Under the pieces are notes generated by a model, which was not told the origin of the DNA, made no database searches, and saw only the letters and a program-made list of their open reading frames with translations. From Sedimentisphaerales bacterium (GTDB lineage Bacteria > Planctomycetota > Phycisphaerae > Sedimentisphaerales > SG8-4), in assembly GCA_016932895.1 (NCBI GenBank), contig JAFGCA010000667.1:1-5376 (forward strand): a DNA stretch of 5,376 nucleotides, written 5' to 3'. Made by a program: the position numbers and the translations under genes. Shown here in pieces: positions 1 to 5,376 of the stretch. Each line of letters begins with the position of its first letter. The stretch's first letter is position 1.

Positions 1-1
1 G

Positions 2-544
2 CCGAGGCTGAAGAAATCGCTGCCGACGAAGAATGATTCGGACGTCTTCGTGGAGGAAACGCCGCTGGGGCGGGCGGTGGTCCGCGATTTCACCTACGCG
101 CGGGTCCTGGACCGGCTGTCGATGTACGAAAGGCGGATTGAGTACAGTTTGTACAAGAGCATGAATGAGCTGCGGAGATTGCGCCTCGTGCGCGAGATCG
201 AGCCGGCGACGGAGAATCCGCCCCGGCCGGACGAGCGGTGGGGCAGGCCTGACCCTACCTCTGCGACGGAGCCTACCGGCGGCGAGGCAGAGCGGCTGCG
301 CCAAACAAACCCAATCGCCGGCGACGCTAACGGGCCCGACCAGGGGCAGAGGCTGCCCTGCGATGCAAAACAAAGCCAATTGGCCAGCGGCGCCGGTGCG
401 GCGCCGGAGGCGGACCGTGCAAAACAAACCCAATCCGCAGCGGCCCGGACGAACCTGCCCTGGCAAAAAGGCGTATGCGGACAAGCCCCGCAAATGCAAA
501 ACAAACCCAATTTGCCGGGGCGGAGATTCGCTGAACATGGGTGA
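2..544 (+). CDS. Partial hypothetical protein with repeat-derived C-terminal tail
   Basis: The frame is open from the left edge, so the start lies outside the window; a GTG at 50 is only an internal codon. The visible part is 180 residues. From about base 50 to 205 it reads as a charged, helix-prone segment (LGRAVVRDFTYARVLDRL, then MYERRIEYSLYKSMNELRR), which looks like genuine protein. It resembles, from memory, the C-terminal end of planctomycete hypothetical proteins that begin with an NRRNAxKSTGPxTPEGK motif; this is inference, since the N-terminus is not visible. From about base 210 to the stop the composition changes to Pro/Gly/Ala/Gln-rich low complexity containing RQTNP, AKQSQ, AKQTQ and MQNKPN, all encoded by the DNA repeat cluster at 301-516. 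That tail is probably repeat DNA read through until a chance stop. Frame 1 also ends at 34-36 (AEAEEIAADEE, then TGA), so another upstream gene ending there cannot be excluded. Function unknown. Confidence 0.5.
   Translation, partial: PRLKKSLPTKNDSDVFVEETPLGRAVVRDFTYARVLDRLSMYERRIEYSLYKSMNELRRLRLVREIEPATENPPRPDERWGRPDPTSATEPTGGEAERLRQTNPIAGDANGPDQGQRLPCDAKQSQLASGAGAAPEADRAKQTQSAAARTNLPWQKGVCGQAPQMQNKPNLPGRRFAEHG
301..516. repeat. Four-copy AAACAAACCCAAT interspersed repeat cluster
   Basis: The 13-base core AAACAAACCCAAT occurs at 303-315, 368-380 (one change, AAAGCC), 422-434 and 499-511. Copies 2-4 share a longer form, TGCAAAACAAACCCAAT, and all are followed by GC-rich sequence. Start-to-start spacings are 65, 54 and 77 bases, so copies fall in different reading frames and give different peptides (RQTNP, AKQSQ, AKQTQ, MQNKPN in one frame; AKQTQ, MQNKANW, VQNKPN, CKTNP in another). 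Conservation therefore acts at the nucleic-acid level. The A-rich cores stand out against very GC-rich surroundings. The spacers contain hairpins at 341-360, 388-406 and 476-492. I recognise the translated peptides as recurrent in planctomycete predictions; no function is known to me. Irregular spacing and short length argue against CRISPR. Confidence 0.85.
388..406. repeat. Perfect 8-bp GC hairpin between repeat copies 2 and 3
   Basis: CGGCGCCG-GTG-CGGCGCCG forms a perfect 8-bp stem with a 3-base loop. A comparable stem with one bulged G lies at 341-360 (CAGGGGCAG-AGG-CTGCCCTG) between copies 1 and 2, and a weaker 5-bp stem (TGCGG/CCGCA) at 476-492 between copies 3 and 4. They alternate with the A-rich repeat cores. 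In GC-rich DNA some hairpins arise by chance, so a structural role is not established. Confidence 0.5.
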
Positions 545-588
545 CGATGGTGAATTTCTCCACTTCGTGCGCCGGTAAAGGTCCTCCC

Positions 589-621
589 GGCCTTGCGCCA
601 TCGCCAAGGCCTGCGGCCTTG
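589..621. terminator. Three-arm GC hairpin set, possible terminator of upstream ORF
   Basis: GGCCTTG (589-595), CAAGGCC (605-611) and GGCCTTG (615-621) form two mutually exclusive hairpins. The middle arm can pair with the left arm (9-base loop) or with the right arm (3-base loop, TGC), each with 7 perfect base pairs. The set lies about 45 bases after the stop at 544 and before the clpX promoter, so it could end transcription of the upstream ORF. There is no T-tract after it, so it is not a classical Rho-independent terminator. Confidence 0.35.
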
Positions 622-711
622 ACGCTGCCACCCGGGGGGATCGACGAAGAACGGTATCCACGGTCCGTACGACCTGGAGGTACAGGGCAAAAATGAAGGG
701 TGTGAAATAGC

Positions 712-740
712 TTGCCTGATCACGCAAGTCAGACTACAAT
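712..740 (+). promoter_or_regulatory. Sigma70-type promoter of clpX
   Basis: TTGCCT (712-717) and TACAAT (735-740) are separated by exactly 17 bases and match the TTGACA and TATAAT consensus at 4/6 and 5/6 positions. Transcription would begin near 747, giving a leader of about 40 bases before the clpX ATG. The -35 box overlaps a small inverted repeat, CTTGC (711-715) and GCAAG (724-728), centred on TGATCA. This could be an operator, but the arms are only 5 bases. No CIRCE-type heat-shock operator is visible. Confidence 0.6.
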
Positions 741-775
741 CGGGCCGATAATGGGCAAGGTTTGAGAATTGAAAT

Positions 776-780
776 AAGAG
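776..780 (+). promoter_or_regulatory. clpX ribosome binding site
   Basis: The purine run AAGAG ends 7 bases before the ATG at 788. It is a modest Shine-Dalgarno match, but its spacing is right and it supports this start, which also places the zinc-finger cysteines at the usual distance from the N-terminus. Confidence 0.5.
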
Positions 781-787
781 AATAGCG

Positions 788-2059
<1,272 letters not shown>

Positions 2060-2129
2060 CCGCGAGGTTCGATCGAATGCGAAACCGATTCGTCGCGCAC
2101 GGCGCACGTTCCGTCACTGCGCGGGAGGA

Positions 2130-2205
2130 GATTGCTTCGTCGCTGCGCTGCTCGCAATGACATACGCAAGGCACTCGATGTCATTGCGAGCGAAGCGAAG
2201 CAATC
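2130..2205. repeat. Palindromic TGTCATTGCGAGC-type repeat pair
   Basis: The left arm, 2130-2162, reads GATTGCTTCGTCGC... and ends GCTCGCAATGACA. The right arm, 2179-2205, begins TGTCATTGCGAGC and ends GAAGCAATC. The arms are reverse complements over 13 bases next to the 16-base loop and over 9 bases at the outer ends, and differ by a 6-base length variation between. Transcribed, this makes a long stem-loop 70 bases after the clpX stop, which could protect the mRNA 3' end or help terminate transcription. I recognise this unit as a widespread intergenic repeat in many bacterial phyla; its mobilising agent is not evident here. Confidence 0.8.
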
Positions 2206-2310
2206 TATAGCCGCACGATCTCCGAAGCCCGGCGATGATCCCGGCGCATGCCGCAAGAGGCGACAGACCCTCTACGTGCCTCGCGTGCTCTGATTGCTTC
2301 CGGCCCGGTA

Positions 2311-2412
2311 TGTCATCCTGAACGAAGCGCAGCGGAACGAAGGATCCGGGCTGCGATCTTGAGATGCCTCCCGTTCGAAGGCCGGATCCTTCGCCTGCGG
2401 CTCCGGATGACA
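2311..2412. repeat. Palindromic TGTCATCCTGAACGAAG-type repeat pair
   Basis: The left arm, 2311-2349, begins TGTCATCCTGAACGAAGC and ends CGAAGGATCCGG. The right arm, 2382-2412, begins CCGGATCCTTCG and ends GGATGACA. They pair over 12 bases at the inner ends and 8 bases at the outer ends, with a diverged, length-variable middle and a 32-base loop. The unit shares the pattern TGTCAT..GA.CGAAGC..GAAG..ATC with the pair at 2130-2205, suggesting related families, but here TGTCAT lies at the outside of the palindrome instead of next to the loop. This unit too is familiar as an intergenic repeat in diverse bacteria. Confidence 0.75.
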
Positions 2413-2439
2413 GGGGCTCGCCGCGCGGCGAGTATCCCT
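2412..2439. terminator. Compact GC hairpin between convergent genes
   Basis: CTCGCCGCGCGGCGAG (2417-2432) is a perfect 16-base palindrome, folding as a 6-bp stem with a GCGC loop. Flanking GGG/CCC bases (2413-2416 and 2436-2438) can extend it past a small TAT bulge. It lies about 40 bases after the stop of the minus-strand L,D-transpeptidase gene and could help end transcription from either side. No T-tract follows on either strand, so intrinsic termination is uncertain. Confidence 0.35.
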
Positions 2440-2481
2440 GACCCACACGACCCAATGGCGCGAAAGACAATAACGATCGCC

Positions 2482-3609
2482 TTAGTCCACTACCTCGACC
2501 TTGGAATCCAAGGGGACCAGGAGGTTGTAGACGAGGATGGCGTCGCCGTTGTACATGCGAATGCAGCCGCGGGAGCCGGCGGTGCCGATCTGGTCGGGGT
2601 CCTTGGTCCCGTGGATGGCGAATCCGGTTCGCCCGCGGGCATCGCCGTCGACGCCGTCCAGCGCCACCCAGCGCGAGCCGAGGGGATAATCGGGGTCGCT
2701 GGCCTTGTAGGTGCGGTTGGTGACTTGGTCGTACCAGGGCGGCTGGATGAGCTTGCCGCCCTCCTTGACGCGCCAGAGCCCCGTCGGCGTCGGGGTGGCG
2801 GGCACACCGAGACCGACCTTGAAGCTGCGCACAAACGTGTCCTGGAGGTACAGATCGAGCGTGAACGTGGAACGATAGACCTTGGCGTGAAACGGCCCGT
2901 GGATGACCTTGATCGCTCGGCCGGCGCCGAGGCTTCGCGGGCGGCGAATGTTGTTGATCTGCATGATCATTTCGTGCGGGACCTTGTGCCGGCGTCCGAT
3001 GACCTCGAGGACGTCGCCGGATTTGACCGTGTAGGTGCCGCAGAGGGGGTCGCCGGCGAAGGCGGCCGGGCCGAAGAGCCACTCGTCGGCCAGCCTGGAC
3101 ATCTCCTCCTTGACCGTCCGTCGCTGCGACTCGCTCAGCGGCATCGCCAGGACGGTATTGAGCTTGTCGCGCACCTCGATCACGCTGCCGGGCTGCGACC
3201 GGCCCAGGGCCAGCGCCTCGGCGATCGCCCGGGCCGCTTCGGCGTTCGCGTCACTCGGCGCCGCGGGCGGGTCGGCCGCGATCAGCGTCTCGAGCGGATT
3301 GGCCTCGACCTCCGGCTCGACGGAAACGGGCGCCGACTCGCGTTGCGCCCCCGTTTCCCCCGCCGGGGTCGGCGATTCAGGTTGCGCCTCGGGTTCCCCC
3401 GCCGGCGACGGAGCCGGCTCGGCGGGCTGCTCGGGCGGATTCGTCTCGCCGCCGACAGCGCCGGCCGAGGCAACCTGGGGCTCCGAGGAATGTCCCCGGA
3501 ACAGCACGAATACAATCAGGGCAAACAAGACCAGCGCCACGACAAGATAGGCGATATTGGCCCGGCGGCCCCGACGGGACCAGCCGCGATTCGAGTATGA
3601 GCGAGCCAT
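2482..3609 (-). CDS. Membrane-anchored LysM L,D-transpeptidase (YkuD family)
   Basis: Envelope enzyme expected to form 3-3 peptidoglycan cross-links, or attach partners to peptidoglycan, through a catalytic cysteine. Of 375 residues, 1-18 are basic and 19-37 form one hydrophobic helix (IAYLVVALVLFALIVFVLF), so a signal anchor facing the periplasm is likely. Residues 41-120 are a Pro/Glu/Ala-rich linker with a 13-residue tandem duplication (PAGE...AQ.ES). A LysM domain follows at about 191-236 (GTYTVKSGDVLEVIGRRHKV), then the YkuD domain from about 241 to the end. The signature is complete: H333-G334-T, then SRGCIRM with S346, R347, G348, nucleophile C349 and R351. The ATG at 3607-3609 has a strong AAAGGAG site (3616-3622) inside the end of the preceding gene and begins one base after that gene's TAG, so translation is probably coupled. 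The exact cell-wall role (cross-linking versus anchoring) cannot be read from sequence. Confidence 0.92.
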   Translation of the reverse strand: MARSYSNRGWSRRGRRANIAYLVVALVLFALIVFVLFRGHSSEPQVASAGAVGGETNPPEQPAEPAPSPAGEPEAQPESPTPAGETGAQRESAPVSVEPEVEANPLETLIAADPPAAPSDANAEAARAIAEALALGRSQPGSVIEVRDKLNTVLAMPLSESQRRTVKEEMSRLADEWLFGPAAFAGDPLCGTYTVKSGDVLEVIGRRHKVPHEMIMQINNIRRPRSLGAGRAIKVIHGPFHAKVYRSTFTLDLYLQDTFVRSFKVGLGVPATPTPTGLWRVKEGGKLIQPPWYDQVTNRTYKASDPDYPLGSRWVALDGVDGDARGRTGFAIHGTKDPDQIGTAGSRGCIRMYNGDAILVYNLLVPLDSKVEVVD

Positions 3610-3610
3610 C

Positions 3611-4192
3611 CTATGCTCCTTTCCGCTCGTCGCAATAGATTACTTCCTCGTCCGTCACCAGGAAATCGACCGGTTCGTCACTGTCGGTGACGGGAATGGA
3701 CTCGACCACCTGCTCGGTAAAGGCGAAGCCGCAGCGCGAGGCCGCCAGCTCGTCGTTGGCAAAGAAGCGGTCGTAAAACGAGCCGCCCCGGCCCAGGCGG
3801 TTGCCCCGGCGATCGAATCCAAGCGCCGGCGCCACGATCAGGTCCAGCTCCTCAAAGGGCATGGGCACGCCCGTAATGGGGTTGCGCAGGCCCCCGACCC
3901 CGGTGGAGAAGCCCGTCTCCAGCGAGTTGATCTGCACGGGGATCATGTGGCGCTGCTGCCAGGAGATCTTGGGCACGACGACGGTCTTGCCCAGTTGCCA
4001 GGCGTGGAGAATCGCCTCGGAGGTATCCACCTCATGCGGAAGAGACAGATACATCATGACAATCGAAGCTTTCTGAAACTGGTCGGTCGCGACCAGATTC
4101 CGGCACGCCTTTCGGCTCTTTTCCTTCTGCTCCTCCGGCGGCATGGCCAGCAGGCACTTCCGCAAGTGGCGGCGCAGCTCAACCTTCTCCAT
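3611..4192 (-). CDS. fau: 5-formyltetrahydrofolate cyclo-ligase
   Basis: Cytoplasmic enzyme (also called 5,10-methenyltetrahydrofolate synthetase) that uses ATP to turn 5-formyltetrahydrofolate into 5,10-methenyltetrahydrofolate, returning the storage folate to one-carbon metabolism. The product from the ATG at 4190-4192 is 193 residues, typical for the family. Seen: an N-terminal basic helix KVELRRHLRK (3-12), YLSLPHEVDT (48-57) with the expected folate-contact glutamate E54, VVVPKIS at 71-77, and the diagnostic nucleotide-binding stretch FDRRGNRLGRGGSFYDRF at 126-143. A GTG at 4217-4219 would add nine residues, but the ATG is preferred because GAGGA lies 7 bases upstream and the protein then begins like its relatives. 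The gene overlaps the end of rarA by 14 bases and is followed after one base by the L,D-transpeptidase gene. The symbol follows the E. coli name (fau/ygfA). Confidence 0.92.
   Translation of the reverse strand: MEKVELRRHLRKCLLAMPPEEQKEKSRKACRNLVATDQFQKASIVMMYLSLPHEVDTSEAILHAWQLGKTVVVPKISWQQRHMIPVQINSLETGFSTGVGGLRNPITGVPMPFEELDLIVAPALGFDRRGNRLGRGGSFYDRFFANDELAASRCGFAFTEQVVESIPVTDSDEPVDFLVTDEEVIYCDERKGA
3616..3622 (-). promoter_or_regulatory. Ribosome binding site of the L,D-transpeptidase gene
   Basis: On the minus strand AAAGGAG lies 6 bases upstream of the ATG (3607-3609). It is embedded in the last codons of the cyclo-ligase gene, whose TAG occupies 3611-3613, so terminating ribosomes sit on the re-initiation site. 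This is the strongest Shine-Dalgarno match in the window. Confidence 0.8.
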
Positions 4193-5376
4193 GTACTGGT
4201 CCTCGGCAGTCCTGATCACTCGGGTTCTGGAACGTTTGGGTCCTATCTATCAGTGTTTTGAGCTTTTGTAAATAATGGCGGATCATTTTTTCCTTCCCGG
4301 CGTCCTTCGGGACGTAGTAGTTCGTCGGCGGCCCGGGCAGATACTGCTGGGGCACGAATCCGCCCTCGTAGTCGTGCGGATATTTGTAGTCGGCCCCGAG
4401 CCCGGCCTTTTTGGCCGCGGCGTAATGCGCATCCTTCAGATGCGGCGGCACCCGCCGGGCCGGCTCGTTCCGCACGTCCGCCGAAGCCTGCCAGATCGCA
4501 CGGGCGCCGGCATTGGACTTCGGGGCGCACGCCACGTAGAGGGCCGCCTGCGCCAGAGCCAGTTGGGCCTCCGGCAACCCCACGAACTCGGAGATCTGTA
4601 CGGCCGCGGCCGCCAGCACCGTCGCCATCGGATCGGCGTTGCCCACGTCTTCGGCCGCGCAAACGGCGATGCGCCGGGCGATGAAGCGGCTATCCTCCCC
4701 ACCGGCCAGCATGCGGGCCAGCCAATACACGGTAGCGTCGGGGTCCGAGCCCCGCATGCTCTTCTGCAGGGCGCTGGCCAGATCGTAGTGCGTATCGTCC
4801 GAGCCGCCGCCGGCGACCGCTCTCTCTTGTATCGACTCGCGGGCAACGGCCAGATTAAATTTTATCGCCTCGCCCTGCGCCCCGGCCTGCTGCGACAAAA
4901 CGCCCACTTCCAGAGCCGTCAGGGCCCTGCGGGCGTCGCCGTCGGCGGCCTCGGCCAGGAAACGCAGCGCCGCCTCCTCGGCCTGGATCTCCAGATTCCC
5001 CAATCCCCGGCGGCGGTCCGCCAGGGCCCGCTGCAAGACCTGCATCACCTGCTCCGGGGCCAGCGGCTCGAACCGAAACACCGTGCTGCGGGAGATCAGC
5101 GGCCCGTTGATCGCGAAATAGGGGTTCTCCGTGGTCGCGCCGATCAGCACGAGGATACCGGACTCGACGTCGTCCAGCAGAACGTCCTGCTGGGCCCGAT
5201 TGAAGCGGTGAATCTCGTCGATGAAGAGCACCGTGCGTGCGCCCTGGCCGGCCAGGCGGTGCCGGGCCTCGGCGCTGACGGTGCGAATATCCTTGACCGT
5301 AGCGGCCGGGGCGCTGAGATAGCAGAACTTCGCCCGGGTGTGCTCGGCGATCACCGTCGCCAGCGAGGTCTTGCCC
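4179..5376 (-). CDS. rarA: Replication-associated recombination protein A (RarA/MgsA), N-terminus off-window
   Basis: AAA+ ATPase related to clamp-loader subunits and eukaryotic WRNIP1, acting at stalled replication forks as a tetramer that binds single-stranded DNA ends. The frame runs off the right edge inside Walker A: GKTSLAT is visible at 5355-5375, so about 55-60 N-terminal residues are missing compared with E. coli (447 residues); the GTG at 5352-5354 is internal. Seen: Walker B FIDEIHRF at 5202-5225, typical of this family rather than DnaX or RuvB; sensor-1 loop GATTENP at 5121-5141, followed by the arginine-bearing LISRSTVF; sensor-2 GDARRALTALE; then the C-terminal MgsA-type region with THYDLASALQKSMRGSDPDA, YWLARMLAGGED, RRIAVCAAEDVGNADP, VPPHLKD and YKYPHDYEGGFVPQQYLPG. 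The last about 20 residues (RTQTFQNPSDQDCRGPVHGE) look like a non-conserved tail, read through the start region of the next gene. First visible gene of the rarA-fau-L,D-transpeptidase operon. Confidence 0.95.
   Translation of the reverse strand, partial: GKTSLATVIAEHTRAKFCYLSAPAATVKDIRTVSAEARHRLAGQGARTVLFIDEIHRFNRAQQDVLLDDVESGILVLIGATTENPYFAINGPLISRSTVFRFEPLAPEQVMQVLQRALADRRRGLGNLEIQAEEAALRFLAEAADGDARRALTALEVGVLSQQAGAQGEAIKFNLAVARESIQERAVAGGGSDDTHYDLASALQKSMRGSDPDATVYWLARMLAGGEDSRFIARRIAVCAAEDVGNADPMATVLAAAAVQISEFVGLPEAQLALAQAALYVACAPKSNAGARAIWQASADVRNEPARRVPPHLKDAHYAAAKKAGLGADYKYPHDYEGGFVPQQYLPGPPTNYYVPKDAGKEKMIRHYLQKLKTLIDRTQTFQNPSDQDCRGPVHGEG
4200..4204 (-). promoter_or_regulatory. Ribosome binding site deciding the cyclo-ligase start
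   Basis: GAGGA on the minus strand sits 7 bases before the ATG at 4190-4192, inside the rarA 3' end. The alternative GTG at 4217-4219 has only a weak CGAG nearby, so the ATG is the better start. Confidence 0.6.
4244..4272 (-). promoter_or_regulatory. Possible internal promoter in the rarA 3' end
   Basis: On the minus strand TTTACA (4267-4272, 5/6 to TTGACA) is followed after 17 bases by TAGATA (4244-4249, 3/6 to TATAAT), in a patch of AT-rich sequence unusual for this GC-rich region. Transcription would start near 4237, about 45 bases before the cyclo-ligase ATG. It could give the cyclo-ligase and L,D-transpeptidase genes expression independent of rarA. The -10 match is weak. Confidence 0.3.

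Larger units (their letters stand above)
2060..2481. other. Repeat-bearing intergenic region between convergent genes
   Basis: This 422-base gap separates the stops of clpX (+) and the L,D-transpeptidase gene (-). I find no credible gene in it: the open frames crossing it are translations of the repeat units (for example CHCEQRSDEAISS and VIASSAATKQSP in minus-strand frames). It holds two palindromic repeat pairs and a compact GC hairpin, listed separately. A further 9-base piece, GATTGCTTC at 2292-2300, matches the end of the first repeat type and may be a remnant unit. The segment 2206-2291 shows no feature I can name. Confidence 0.7.

Noticed and set aside
301..516. CRISPR array
   Set aside because: Repeats are only about 13-17 bases and imperfect, spacing varies from 54 to 77 bases, no cas genes are present and the spacers are low-complexity GC-rich.
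165..578. Plus-strand open frame with CAKQTQ, MQNKANW and QNKPN
   Set aside because: It overlaps the partial ORF in another frame. The same repeats read as similar peptides in several frames, showing that the peptide pattern comes from the DNA repeat, not from a gene.
2130..2412. Insertion sequence or MITE with target duplications
   Set aside because: There is no transposase frame, and I could not find a convincing direct target duplication flanking the palindromes. They are kept as interspersed palindromic repeats.
2248..3600. 450-residue plus-strand frame opposite the L,D-transpeptidase gene
   Set aside because: It is antisense to a gene with complete LysM and YkuD signatures. It shows no motif, has biased composition and starts within repeat DNA.
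4179..4220. 6S RNA gene next to the cyclo-ligase gene, as in many proteobacteria
   Set aside because: rarA and the cyclo-ligase gene overlap, leaving no space for an RNA of about 180 bases, and no such fold is apparent.

Overview
This GC-rich bacterial window most likely comes from a Planctomycetota genome, probably Phycisphaerae-like. The main clue is a cluster of short DNA repeats (core AAACAAACCCAAT). These read as KQTQ, QNKANW, QNKPN or KTNP in different forward frames, and as NWVCFA or IGFVLH on the other strand. I know such translated peptides from many planctomycete gene predictions. The protein-coding genes are housekeeping families and do not fix the phylum themselves, so the assignment is an inference.

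Left part (1-787): the end of an unrecognised ORF enters from the left edge. It has a charged helical segment (FTYARVLDRL...MYERRIEYSLYKSMNELRRLR) followed by a low-complexity tail into which four repeat copies are embedded. Next come about 240 bases of non-coding DNA with a set of competing GC-rich hairpin arms and a good sigma70-type promoter (TTGCCT-17 nt-TACAAT) that drives clpX.

Middle (788-2481): a complete clpX (AAA+ unfoldase of the ClpXP protease) on the + strand, with zinc finger, Walker A/B, pore loops, RKH loop and the IGF loop that docks ClpP. clpP and tig are not beside it. Downstream, about 420 bases of non-coding DNA separate clpX from a convergent gene. This gap holds two imperfect palindromes built from related repeat units that begin TGTCAT, arranged inside-out relative to each other, and a compact GC hairpin.

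Right part (2482-5376): a tight minus-strand operon, read right to left. It runs rarA (AAA+ replication-fork maintenance ATPase, its N-terminus cut by the window edge), then a 5-formyltetrahydrofolate cyclo-ligase gene overlapping rarA by 14 bases, then a membrane-anchored LysM + YkuD L,D-transpeptidase starting one base after the previous stop. The spacing implies co-transcription and translational coupling. The three functions (genome stability, one-carbon metabolism, peptidoglycan cross-linking) have no obvious shared pathway.

I see no defence system, prophage, transposase, CRISPR array, tRNA or rRNA. The least explained material is the repeat DNA: the frame-independent AAACAAACCCAAT cluster with hairpins between its copies, and the TGTCAT palindromes after clpX.
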